The position numbers and the translations under genes were made by a program. A stretch of 64,000 nt of DNA from Lachnospiraceae bacterium. Its GTDB lineage: Bacteria; Bacillota; Clostridia; Lachnospirales; Lachnospiraceae. Below are positions 18,558-27,747 of this stretch, piece after piece (within the stretch, counting starts at the first letter, position 1; every line of letters starts with the position of its first letter). The notes under the pieces were generated by a model. The model saw nothing but the letters and a program-made list of their open reading frames with translations, ran no database searches and was not told the origin of the DNA. Where the stretch lies: assembly GCA_014804365.1 (NCBI GenBank), contig JAAUZX010000024.1, positions 19,470 through 83,469 of the forward strand, read 5' to 3'.

Positions 18558-19733
18558 ATGAAATGTACACTGATGAACAAAAATGTGCCGGTCGTGGATT
18601 TGGAGCTTGATGATGACACGGCAGCAATTATCAGAGTATTAGAGCCGCTGGATCTAAAGTATCTTCCGGTCGGCATTGGTACCGGAACGGGAAGCCCCAA
18701 TAAAAGGGATTTAAATGAATGGTGGTATGGCAGGGCAATTCCGGCAAGTCGTTCCGGAATACGGTCTGCGCTTGAGAAGATGAACGTGAACCGGCCGGAA
18801 CAGCTTTTGATGAAATGCTATGGGTTAAGCCTGTCAGACCAATATTGGATGAAACCGGCGGACAGTGAATTAGCGTGGTCCGCAGTTAATTTTTTTGAGA
18901 ATAAATTTTCGGATGATGTAGGAAATATTCTGTTTGAACAACCGGTGAATGGTCAGGGATTAGATATGATGTCACCGTGTAATACATCGGACGGATGGTT
19001 AAAAAAGAAATGGAAGATCGTAAATGGGAAGAGATGTTTGATCAAGGCTGGAAGCAATCCTTATATGCAGGAGCCGTTAAATGAGGTTGTGGCTACAAAG
19101 CTGCACCGGAGATTAGGATGTCGGAATTACGTGAGTTATACCCTGTTATGGGAAAACGGGGTTCCGTATAGTGTATGTGAAGATTTTATCAATACAGACA
19201 CGGAATTGGTGAGTGCGGTAAGCATAAACCGAAGCCTGAAAAAAAGCAGCCGGAATTCTGCATATGAACATTTTATACAGGCATGCAGTCAGTTAGGCAT
19301 TCCATGCATGAGAGAGTTTCTTGACTATTTGTTGGTGTTCGACTATCTGCTGGCAAATACCGACCGCCATTTCGGTAATTTCGGAGCGGTGCGAAATGTC
19401 AATACATTGGAGTGGATAGGGCCGGCACCCGTATTTGACAGCGGAACAAGTCTATGGCACGATAAGCTGACAAGGAATATTAATGGTTATGATCCTGTGG
19501 AAACAAAACCTTTTTATGCAGATGCCGGCAGGCAGATGAAACTTGTATCAGATTATAGCTGGATACCGTTTGAACAGCTTAAAATGCTGGAGGATGATAT
19601 CCGCGATGTATTTGCTTCTTCCGAATATATGGATGAAGAGCGCATAGAAGCCATAGTAAATGCGGTGAACATACGGATAGAGGAATTACAGGATATGGCT
19701 GTGGAGCGCGGGAAACATCTCTCGGCACGTTAA
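18558..19733 (+). CDS. HipA-like kinase
   Basis: 'FDYLLANTDRHFGNFGAVRN' catalytic loop and 'APVFDSGTSLW' metal-binding motif; RBS agaggtg upstream of ATG 18558. Confidence 0.8.
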   Translation: MKCTLMNKNVPVVDLELDDDTAAIIRVLEPLDLKYLPVGIGTGTGSPNKRDLNEWWYGRAIPASRSGIRSALEKMNVNRPEQLLMKCYGLSLSDQYWMKPADSELAWSAVNFFENKFSDDVGNILFEQPVNGQGLDMMSPCNTSDGWLKKKWKIVNGKRCLIKAGSNPYMQEPLNEVVATKLHRRLGCRNYVSYTLLWENGVPYSVCEDFINTDTELVSAVSINRSLKKSSRNSAYEHFIQACSQLGIPCMREFLDYLLVFDYLLANTDRHFGNFGAVRNVNTLEWIGPAPVFDSGTSLWHDKLTRNINGYDPVETKPFYADAGRQMKLVSDYSWIPFEQLKMLEDDIRDVFASSEYMDEERIEAIVNAVNIRIEELQDMAVERGKHLSAR

Positions 19734-20585
19734 CAGGAATTTTTCGGCAGCCTTCGTGAATACCTGATATTTTTTCCAGACAAGGCTCATCCCGGCTTCC
19801 ATCTGCGGTGCAAGCGGGCGGAAGCAGAGGCTGCTTTCACCTGAAACATTTATGATCTTATCGAAACAGACGGCATATCCCATGCCTTCATCCACCATGA
19901 GCGAGCCGTTGTAAAGAAGGTTATACGTTGCCACAATATTCAGTTTTTCCATGTCACAATGAAAGAGCCTGTGAAAATCCGAGTCATGAACCATTTGTCT
20001 GGACAGGATCAGAGGTTGATTCATCAGATCCTGCGGCGTAATTGTTTCTTTGACGGCGAGCGGGGAATCACGCCGCATTAAGACGCCGAAGCTGTCTTTG
20101 TAGGGAATTTTTATAGATTCGTATTTTGATGTATCAATCTCTCCGAGTAAGAGACCGAAGTCGATCAGACCCTTATCCATTTCTTCTGCAACAGTGGTTC
20201 TGTCCCCGCTCACGATATGGAAGTGGACCAGCGGGTATTCACTCTGTACTTTCTGAGCCGCTTTTGTAAGCAGTCTGACACCGTCTGTTTCTCCTGCGCC
20301 GATCGTGATATCACCGGCAACGGTTTCATCCGATAAAGAAATCTCGTCTTCTGCTTTTTTCACAAGCTCCATGATTTCTTCTGCACGTTTACGCAGGATC
20401 ATGCCTTCCTCCGTCAAGGTGACGCGGCGGTTTCCGCGGATAAAAAGCTGTTTGCCCAATTCATCTTCCATTTCCTTAAGCTGTCTGGAAAGCGTAGGCT
20501 GCGAAAGATGTAAGGATTCGGCCGCTCCCGAAATGCTCTGTTCTCTTGTGACTGCGAGAAAATATTGTAAAACTCTGAGTTCCAT
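19686..20585 (-). CDS. LysR family transcriptional regulator
   Basis: 'MELRVLQYFLAVTREQSISGAAESLHLSQPTLSRQLKEMEDELGKQLFIRGNRRVTLTEEG' wHTH plus substrate-binding domain. Confidence 0.93.
   Translation of the reverse strand: MELRVLQYFLAVTREQSISGAAESLHLSQPTLSRQLKEMEDELGKQLFIRGNRRVTLTEEGMILRKRAEEIMELVKKAEDEISLSDETVAGDITIGAGETDGVRLLTKAAQKVQSEYPLVHFHIVSGDRTTVAEEMDKGLIDFGLLLGEIDTSKYESIKIPYKDSFGVLMRRDSPLAVKETITPQDLMNQPLILSRQMVHDSDFHRLFHCDMEKLNIVATYNLLYNGSLMVDEGMGYAVCFDKIINVSGESSLCFRPLAPQMEAGMSLVWKKYQVFTKAAEKFLLTCREMFPALHSHIL
19742..19841 (-). repeat. direct copy B of the LysR 3' segment (partner 11221-11320)
   Basis: About 94/100 identity, same orientation. Confidence 0.9.
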
Positions 20586-20869
20586 GAAAATCTCCTTTTT
20601 AGTACAATAAAACGATTTGCAAAACCGCGTGGTATTTGACAGATACAGCGTACTATGAATAGATATACCTGTCAAGCATAGATGAATATATAATATAAGT
20701 ATTTGCTATTATGCAAGTCTCCTTGTTATAATCAAATAAGTAAAAGTATATGATAACATTTTCTGATGGAAAGACCCCGAAAATAACCTGTATTTGAGAG
20801 GTTGGATGTACAAGAGATTCTGACCGGCAGCACAGGATATTGACAATAGACAAGAAAAGGGATGGGACG

Positions 20870-21166
20870 ATGGGAAGTGGAAGTTTTGGAGGAAAATTAT
20901 ATCCGCATAATGAATGGATGGTCTCCTGTGCGGATAAAGAGAGCAGTTATGATGAGGCCATTATTCAGAATTTAATGGACGCGGGATGCGACAAGACTGT
21001 CATTACAGCGTTTGTAGAGGATATCCATGCAGAAAAGATAGCAGAGGGGCTGAAACTGTTAGCGGTGCACCGGAGATCTTTATTGGATGAACTGCATAAA
21101 GAACAGAAACGGATAGACTGCCTCGATTATCTGGTATACAAAATGGAAAAGTTGCAGAAAAATTGA
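20870..21166 (+). CDS. hypothetical protein (98 aa)
   Basis: ORF after LysR intergenic region, 'MGSGSFGGKLYPHNEWMVSCADKESSYDEAIIQNLMDAGCDKTVI'; coding-like. Confidence 0.65.
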   Translation: MGSGSFGGKLYPHNEWMVSCADKESSYDEAIIQNLMDAGCDKTVITAFVEDIHAEKIAEGLKLLAVHRRSLLDELHKEQKRIDCLDYLVYKMEKLQKN

Positions 21167-21189
21167 TATAATATAAAAAAGGAGTTGAT

Positions 21190-22044
21190 TTGATGAAAAC
21201 GATAGAAAACCAAACTTTTGATATGGAACGTGCTTTATACGGAAGCAGGGGCATTACACTGAATGGCTGTGCTTTTGACGGGCCGGCGGACGGTGAGAGT
21301 GCTTTGAAAGAAAGTGAGGATATTAGTGTTTCAAACTGTTTTTTCAATCTCAGATATCCGTTCTGGCACGATAACGGACTTAACGTTGCGAATTCGGAAA
21401 TGACAGAGCTTTGCCGCGCGGCGCTGTGGTATTCTCATGACATTGAGATCACGGACACGAAGCTTCACGGGATCAAGGCATTGCGGGAATGCAGCAGGGT
21501 GAAAATGCGTGGATGTGATATCATTTCACCGGAGTTCGGATGGTCGGTGCAGGATATCGCGATGGAAGACTGTACGGTGCAGAGCGAATATTTCATGATG
21601 CGTTCTGATCGGCTTAATTTTACAAATGTGCAGTTAAAAGGAAAATATTCTTTCCAGTATATTCAGGATTCTGTGTTTGAGAATTGCAATTTCGATACGA
21701 AAGATGCCTTTTGGCATGCTAAGAATGTAACTGTCCGTAACAGTGTTGTCAAAGGTGAATACCTTGCATGGTACTGTGAAAACGTTACATTTGAGAATTG
21801 CAGGATCATCGGAACGCAGCCTCTGTGCTACTGCAAGAATTTAAGGCTCATAAACTGTGAAATGATTGATACGGATCTGAGTTTTGAGAAATCGGATGTG
21901 GAGGCAACGATTACTACGCCGGTAGTGAGTATTAAAAATCCGTTATCCGGTCACATTTATGTACCATGCGTGGAGGAAATCATCCGCGATGATCAGGAGG
22001 CTAAGGGTGAGATTGTGGTACAGAAGCGGTGCAATTGTGCATGA
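21190..22044 (+). CDS. DUF3737 family protein (right-handed beta-helix)
   Basis: Repetitive 'NCxF...' beta-helix pattern and 'SGHIYVPCVEEIIRDD'. Confidence 0.85.
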   Translation: MMKTIENQTFDMERALYGSRGITLNGCAFDGPADGESALKESEDISVSNCFFNLRYPFWHDNGLNVANSEMTELCRAALWYSHDIEITDTKLHGIKALRECSRVKMRGCDIISPEFGWSVQDIAMEDCTVQSEYFMMRSDRLNFTNVQLKGKYSFQYIQDSVFENCNFDTKDAFWHAKNVTVRNSVVKGEYLAWYCENVTFENCRIIGTQPLCYCKNLRLINCEMIDTDLSFEKSDVEATITTPVVSIKNPLSGHIYVPCVEEIIRDDQEAKGEIVVQKRCNCA

Positions 22045-22083
22045 GGCTTCCGGTTACTGGGATTTTTGACCCGATAGGAGAAA

Positions 22084-22968
22084 GTGAAAATGTACGAATT
22101 GGTACAGGTCAGTGAAAAGTGCTATTATATAAATTGTCCAGCGAAGATAGGAGTTTATGCAGCGGATCAGGATCATGTGTATCTGATCGACAGCGGTAAT
22201 GATAAGGATGCGGGGAGGAAGGTCAGACAGATTCTGGAGCGGAATGGCTGGCGCCTCGCCGCCATATTGAATACCCATTCCAATGCAGATCATATCGGCG
22301 GAAACCGTTATCTGCAGGGGCAGACGGGATGTAAGATTTATTCCGCAGGTATCGAGGCCGCTTTCACAAAATACCCTATACTGGAGCCGTCCTTTCTTTA
22401 CGGCGGTTATCCGTGTAAGGACTTACGGCATAAGTTTCTGATGGCGCAGGAAAGTGATGTGACGGACTTTACAGATGAAGGATTCCCGAAGGAAATAGAA
22501 GTGATACCGCTGCCGGGACATTTCTTTGATATGGTTGGTTTTCGTATGCCGGACGGAGTAGTGTTCCTTGCGGACTGCATAAGCAGCAGGGAAACGCTGG
22601 AGAAGTATGCTGTTTCTTTTATCTATGACGTAGGCGCTTATTTGGAAACGCTGGATAAGGTGGAGGGAATGGAAGCCGTCATGTTTGTTCCGGCCCATGC
22701 GGAAGCATCTGTGGATCTGAAGGAACTTGTCCGTTACAACAGAGATAAGGTGCATGAGGTAGCGGACAGGATTCTGTCTATCTGTGAAAAGCCGCAGCAT
22801 TTTGAGAAGATTTTGCAGGAAGTGTTTAAAGGATACGGGCTTTCCATGAATTTTGAGCAGTATGTGCTGGTGGGCAGCACGGTGCGCTCCTATCTTTCGT
22901 GGCTGAAGGATACCGGGAAATTAGCGGTTACCATTCAGGACAGTATGCTGTTGTGGCAGAGAGCGTAA
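22084..22968 (+). CDS. MBL-fold metallohydrolase
   Basis: 'NTHSNADHIGGNRYLQ', 'LPGHFFDMVGF', 'FLADCI'. Confidence 0.88.
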   Translation: MKMYELVQVSEKCYYINCPAKIGVYAADQDHVYLIDSGNDKDAGRKVRQILERNGWRLAAILNTHSNADHIGGNRYLQGQTGCKIYSAGIEAAFTKYPILEPSFLYGGYPCKDLRHKFLMAQESDVTDFTDEGFPKEIEVIPLPGHFFDMVGFRMPDGVVFLADCISSRETLEKYAVSFIYDVGAYLETLDKVEGMEAVMFVPAHAEASVDLKELVRYNRDKVHEVADRILSICEKPQHFEKILQEVFKGYGLSMNFEQYVLVGSTVRSYLSWLKDTGKLAVTIQDSMLLWQRA

Positions 22969-22986
22969 TTAACGCGAAACTGAAAT

Positions 22987-23643
22987 ATGCGGGAGAAGAC
23001 AGTAATGAGTGTATCTGTTACAGAATATATAGATTCGTTTATCGTAGATGTTAATAATACGATAAACTGGAAATATTTGAAAAGCCGCAGGGTGTTGAAA
23101 AAGGAAATAAATGATATTGTTTTTCAAGTTGACTTTTACTCATCTAAATTTAACAGTACCGGTTCGCGGATTGAAATAAAAAGTGAATGTAGGGTTTGGT
23201 GCAGGAAATATGATAAGTCGCTTACTGTAAAAAGCGGAATTGCAGATATTGCATTTATGGAGGATAAAGGCTGCTGGTGGGATATTAGGGACGCGGATAA
23301 CAGAAATACGGTATTACATTCTCTGCTACAAGAAATCAACGCTAAAGTGATTCGGTTTACAATGAAAATGGAAAATGATTTTAAGAGCGGGCTGCTTAAT
23401 CTTATATGTGATTACGGGTTTAGTGCATACTCCAATTCGATGCAATACATTGATGAGACATTTGGGAGGGAAGAAGTATTAGCGGCTGCGAACGAATACA
23501 TGAAAAACATGTCGGTGTCAGAACAGAAGATGATCGGAAGATTTATGAATGGAGAAAATGATTTGGTAAACGAGAGAAATTTGCGTTATATGATTGATTA
23601 CCATCTGATTGACACTAAGGATCAAATTTTAGCTGGAGACTAA
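22987..23643 (+). CDS. hypothetical protein (DUF4304-like at best)
   Basis: Long ORF with coding-like composition; family uncertain. Confidence 0.6.
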   Translation: MREKTVMSVSVTEYIDSFIVDVNNTINWKYLKSRRVLKKEINDIVFQVDFYSSKFNSTGSRIEIKSECRVWCRKYDKSLTVKSGIADIAFMEDKGCWWDIRDADNRNTVLHSLLQEINAKVIRFTMKMENDFKSGLLNLICDYGFSAYSNSMQYIDETFGREEVLAAANEYMKNMSVSEQKMIGRFMNGENDLVNERNLRYMIDYHLIDTKDQILAGD

Positions 23644-23767
23644 TGTAAAGGCGGTTTATTTCGGAAGATGAATATGAATGTGGTAAATTTTGATGAAGAT
23701 TTTAATGAAAATATTGCATATAATACTAGCATGACATATAATTGGAGTAGAGAAGGAGGCTGATGCC

Positions 23768-24118
23768 ATGCATGCGACTTTATTGGACTTAACAGAAAGA
23801 CTTGTTCCGATCTCAGATTTCAGTCAGGGAAAAGCTGGAAAAATTTTTAACGATGTAGCAGAAAACAATAATGAATATATTATCTTGAAAAATAATCAAC
23901 CGACTGCTGTATTATTATCTATAAAAGAATATAGGGATACACAGGAAAAAGTTTCTAAGCTGGAAAAGCTGTTGGAAAAAATTGAAAATATCAGATTACT
24001 TAAGCTTGCGGAAAGCAGAGCAGATGATAATACCACTTCTTTCGAAACGTTTGTAAATGAGCAAGGTTTTTCGATGGAAGAATTGGAAGAATTGTCTGAA
24101 AGTGTGGAGTTGGATTAA
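23768..24118 (+). CDS. Phd/YefM-type antitoxin
   Basis: 'LVPISDFSQGKAGKIFNDVAENNNEYIILKNNQPTAVLLSIKEY'; overlaps the downstream toxin start. Confidence 0.85.
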   Translation: MHATLLDLTERLVPISDFSQGKAGKIFNDVAENNNEYIILKNNQPTAVLLSIKEYRDTQEKVSKLEKLLEKIENIRLLKLAESRADDNTTSFETFVNEQGFSMEELEELSESVELD

Positions 24119-24474
24119 TGGCATGGGGTATACGAATAACGGATGAAGCCAAGAAAGACTTTAGTAAAATACAAGGAAGTATACGAAAGCAGGTATTATC
24201 AGGTATCATAAAAGTATCAAAAGCACCATTACCAAGTCCAAACGGCTATAGAAAACCTTTAGGAAATAAAAAAGGTAATAATTTAACAGGATTCTTTAAA
24301 ATTAAATATCGTGGAATTGGAATAAGGGTAGTATATACATTAGTAATCGATAAAATGATAATGAATATTATGGTAATTTCACAAAGAGATGATAATTACT
24401 GCTATGATTTAGCAGCAAAGTTATATGATAAGTACGGTGATGAAGTTTTTAAAGATGTATTTGAAGAATTTTAG
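24118..24474 (+). CDS. RelE/ParE-type toxin
   Basis: 'IRITDEAKKDFSKIQGSIRKQVLSGI...FFKIKYRGIGIRVVYTLVIDKMIMNIMVISQRDDN'. Confidence 0.85.
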   Translation: MAWGIRITDEAKKDFSKIQGSIRKQVLSGIIKVSKAPLPSPNGYRKPLGNKKGNNLTGFFKIKYRGIGIRVVYTLVIDKMIMNIMVISQRDDNYCYDLAAKLYDKYGDEVFKDVFEEF

Positions 24475-24497
24475 CTGTAAATGAAATATCGTGAATC

Positions 24498-24526
24498 TTG
24501 ACATTCCCGATCTTTCGTGATACTAT
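24498..24526 (+). promoter_or_regulatory. sigma-A-type promoter for the nifS operon
   Basis: TTGACA-17 nt-TACTAT. Confidence 0.75.
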
Positions 24527-24554
24527 TTACCTACCTACTTAGTGGGTAGGTAAA
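24526..24554. promoter_or_regulatory. palindromic putative operator overlapping -10/+1 of the nifS promoter
   Basis: tttacctacctac-tta-gtgggtaggtaaa (13-bp arms, one mismatch). Confidence 0.7.
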
Positions 24555-24578
24555 ACGAAGCTGACAGGGAGGTACATC

Positions 24579-25772
24579 ATGCAAATATATATGGACAACG
24601 CAGCGACAACGAAAATGAGCCGGGCGGCGATCGATGCCATGCTGCCCTATATGGAAGAGATATACGGCAATCCGTCGAGTCTGCATTCTGTGGGACAGCG
24701 GGCCGGAGAAGCGCTTATTGCAGCAAGAGAGCGTATAGCAGGCTGTCTTTCATGTGATCCGGAGGAGATCATCTTTACCTCCGGCGGCAGCGAGGCGGAC
24801 AATCAGGCGATCATATCCGCGGCACGCATCGGAGAGAAGCAGGGGAAGCGGCATATCATTTCCACCGCCTTCGAACATCATGCGGTGCTGCATACGCTGG
24901 ATAGACTGAAGGAACAGGGCTTCGAGATCACGCTTCTTCCCGTACATGAGAATGGACTGGTTACGGCACAGCAGGTAAGTGAAGCGATACGTCCGGATAC
25001 CTGTCTGGTGACGGTTATGTACGCCAACAATGAGATCGGGACGATCCAGCCGATCGCGCAGATCGGTGCGGTATGCCGGGATAAGGGAGTACTGTTCCAC
25101 ACCGATGCGGTACAGGCGGCAGGACATCTGCACATAGATGTCAGGGCGCAGAATATTGATCTGTTGTCTTTATCCGCACACAAGTTCCATGGACCGAAAG
25201 GGATCGGTGCGCTTTATGCGAAGCGGGGTGTCAGGCTTACGAATCTGATCGAGGGCGGTATGCAGGAGAGAGGACGAAGAGCGGGGACGGAAAACATCCC
25301 GGCGATCATGGGCATGGCAGCAGCGCTTACGGAGGCCTGCGGACACATCGATGACAGTGCAGCGAAGATATCCGCGCTGCGGGACCGGTTGATTGCAGGG
25401 CTGTCTGAGATTCCGCATTCCGTTCTGAACGGAGATGGGGAGTACAGGCTGCCCGGTAACGTTAATTTCTGCTTCGAGGGAATAGAGGGAGAATCATTGC
25501 TGCTTCTGTTGGATGATAAAGGGGTATATGCCTCATCAGGCTCCGCATGCACATCCGGTTCGCTGGACCCGAGCCATGTGCTGCTGGCCATCGGCAGACC
25601 CCACGAGATCGCCCACGGCTCCCTGCGGCTGACGCTCTCTGAGGAGACTACCGCAGAAGAAATCGACTATGTGATTCGCGCAGTGAAAGAGACTGTGGAG
25701 TATCTGCGGGGCATATCGCCGGTGTGGCGTGATCTGTTAAACGGTACGAGGCAGTTTGTGACAGCGGAATAG
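24579..25772 (+). CDS. nifS: cysteine desulfurase
   Basis: 'YMDNAATTKMS', 'SLSAHKFHGPKGIGALY', 'SSGSACTSG'. Confidence 0.96.
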   Translation: MQIYMDNAATTKMSRAAIDAMLPYMEEIYGNPSSLHSVGQRAGEALIAARERIAGCLSCDPEEIIFTSGGSEADNQAIISAARIGEKQGKRHIISTAFEHHAVLHTLDRLKEQGFEITLLPVHENGLVTAQQVSEAIRPDTCLVTVMYANNEIGTIQPIAQIGAVCRDKGVLFHTDAVQAAGHLHIDVRAQNIDLLSLSAHKFHGPKGIGALYAKRGVRLTNLIEGGMQERGRRAGTENIPAIMGMAAALTEACGHIDDSAAKISALRDRLIAGLSEIPHSVLNGDGEYRLPGNVNFCFEGIEGESLLLLLDDKGVYASSGSACTSGSLDPSHVLLAIGRPHEIAHGSLRLTLSEETTAEEIDYVIRAVKETVEYLRGISPVWRDLLNGTRQFVTAE

Positions 25773-25841
25773 TAATGCGTGGCAAATGCAACGCAGGCAT
25801 AATATGTGTAATTATAATATAAGGAAGAAGAGGTATGAAAT

Positions 25842-26276
25842 ATGGCTTTATACAGTGACAAGGTAATGGATCATTTCCGTAATCCCCGCAATGTAGGAGT
25901 GATCGAAGAGGCCGACGGCATCGGAGAGGTGGGGAATGCCAAATGCGGAGATATCATGAAGATTTACCTGAAAATAGACAATGACATCATTACGGATGTG
26001 AAATTTGAGACCTTTGGCTGCGGAAGTGCGATTGCCTCCAGTTCAATGGCGACGGAGTTAATCAAGGGCAAGCCCGTAGCGGAGGCGCTGCAGCTTACCA
26101 ATAAAGCGGTAGCGGAAGCGCTTGACGGGCTGCCGGCGCATAAGCTGCATTGTTCGGTGCTGGCGGAAGAAGCGATCAAATCGGCACTTAAGGACTACTA
26201 TGATAAGAATAATATCGAATATGACCACACGCTGTTTCCTGATTGTGCAAGCTGTGGTCACGGATGCGATATATAA
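25842..26276 (+). CDS. nifU: Fe-S cluster assembly scaffold, IscU/NifU-like
   Basis: 'VMDHFRNPRNVGVIEEADGIGEVGNAKCGDIMKIYLKI', 'TFGCGSAIASSS', 'LHCSVLAEEAI'. Confidence 0.95.
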   Translation: MALYSDKVMDHFRNPRNVGVIEEADGIGEVGNAKCGDIMKIYLKIDNDIITDVKFETFGCGSAIASSSMATELIKGKPVAEALQLTNKAVAEALDGLPAHKLHCSVLAEEAIKSALKDYYDKNNIEYDHTLFPDCASCGHGCDI

Positions 26277-26296
26277 GCGGGAAAGGTACGGTTTAT

Positions 26297-26713
26297 ATGA
26301 TGATATCAACGCGAGGAAGATACGCGCTGCGGGTCATGATCGATCTGGCGGAACAGGGTGGGGAGAGTTATATTCCCATGAAGGACGTGGCGGCACGGCA
26401 GGGAATCTCCTTAAAATATCTTGAAAAGATACTGCCTGTTCTGACGAAAAACCATATGATAGAGGGAGTCCAGGGAAAAGGCGGCGGCTGTCGTCTGACA
26501 AGACAACCGTCGGAGTACAGCGTGTGGGAGATCTTAAGGCTTACGGAGGGGGATCTCGCACCGGTGGCGTGTCTGGAGGAGAGCGCGGCGGGGGCCTGCG
26601 GCAGGAGTGCGGAGTGCAGGACGTTTCCGATGTGGCAGAAATTTTATGAAATGATGAATGAATATTTTGACAGTATTACGCTGTCTGATCTTATGCAAAA
26701 GCAGTCACTATGA
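26297..26713 (+). CDS. Rrf2 family transcriptional regulator
   Basis: 'MMISTRGRYALRVMIDLAEQGGE...RQGISLKYLEKILPVL...VQGKGGGCRLTR'. Confidence 0.93.
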   Translation: MMISTRGRYALRVMIDLAEQGGESYIPMKDVAARQGISLKYLEKILPVLTKNHMIEGVQGKGGGCRLTRQPSEYSVWEILRLTEGDLAPVACLEESAAGACGRSAECRTFPMWQKFYEMMNEYFDSITLSDLMQKQSL

Positions 26714-26784
26714 TTTGTTTTAATGTTTGTATAATGTAGTTTGTTTGTGTTACGTTTCTCTTACTTTAACGGAAGGAGAGACGA

Positions 26785-27609
26785 ATGGAAAACAATACGA
26801 AAGAATTAGAGAGATTCGGAACGTTTCTGCATGCCGAGGAGTTGTCCGACAGGACACGGGAAATCTATCTTCTGCAAGCGAAACGTTTCCTGACATGGCT
26901 GGACGGACGTAAACTGACAAAGCAGGAGGTCATGAATTACAAGGAGACGGTCATCCGGGACGGAAAGAAGACGGCTACCGTTAATCTGGCGATTATAGCG
27001 CTTAACCGGTATCTGCGCTATGCGGGGTATGAGGAGTGTACGGTGCGTGCGCTCAGAGTACAGAAGCCCCAGTGTCCCGATAATATCTTAAGTCTGTCGG
27101 AATACCGCAAAATGATGGTATACGCAAGGCAGACAGGCCAGGAGAAATATTACTGTATCATGAGAACGCTGGCCTTGACAGGGATTCGTGTCAGCGAATT
27201 GTCCGGCTGTACGGTGGAGGCGGTGGGACAGGGCAGTTTCGAGGTGGAGAATAAGGGAAAGAGGCGAAATGTATATCTGCCGCGCAAACTGACCGGTGAC
27301 CTGAAGCAATATTGTATGGACGAACATATAGACGACGGGGTGATCTTTCGCGGGAGTACGGGGCAGCCCATCAGCAGGATCGCGGTCTATAAGATGCTGG
27401 TAAGGCTGGCACAGCGGGCGGGTGTTCCGTGGGAAAAGGCGCATCCGCACAGCTTCCGGCACCTTTTTGCCATTACTTACATGGAGAAATACTCCAATCT
27501 GACGGAACTGGCGGATATTCTCGGACATTCCAGCATGGAGACTACCAGAATCTATACGACGACTTCCGCGGAGGACAAACGTCGCAGAATGAACGAACTT
27601 GATTTGTAG
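26785..27609 (+). CDS. tyrosine recombinase/integrase
   Basis: 'LTGIRVSEL...HPHSFRHLFAITYMEK...LADILGHSSMETTRIYT' R-H-R-H-Y pattern. Confidence 0.92.
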   Translation: MENNTKELERFGTFLHAEELSDRTREIYLLQAKRFLTWLDGRKLTKQEVMNYKETVIRDGKKTATVNLAIIALNRYLRYAGYEECTVRALRVQKPQCPDNILSLSEYRKMMVYARQTGQEKYYCIMRTLALTGIRVSELSGCTVEAVGQGSFEVENKGKRRNVYLPRKLTGDLKQYCMDEHIDDGVIFRGSTGQPISRIAVYKMLVRLAQRAGVPWEKAHPHSFRHLFAITYMEKYSNLTELADILGHSSMETTRIYTTTSAEDKRRRMNELDL

Positions 27610-27747
27610 TAAAATATTTTTATGTGTATCTTTGTGGCGGATCGGACAGAATATATTACAAAAGGACAGATGAACATACTTCGTGTGGCGTCCGGCTGCA
27701 TAAGATAAAATAACTGCCGTAAGTACAAGAAAGGGTAAGGTGATCAT

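Noticed and set aside
26785-27609. Tyrosine recombinase as evidence for a mobile island at the nif locus
   Set aside because: Flanking genes look like backbone genes and I found no att-like repeat nearby; could be a resident XerC/D-type enzyme.
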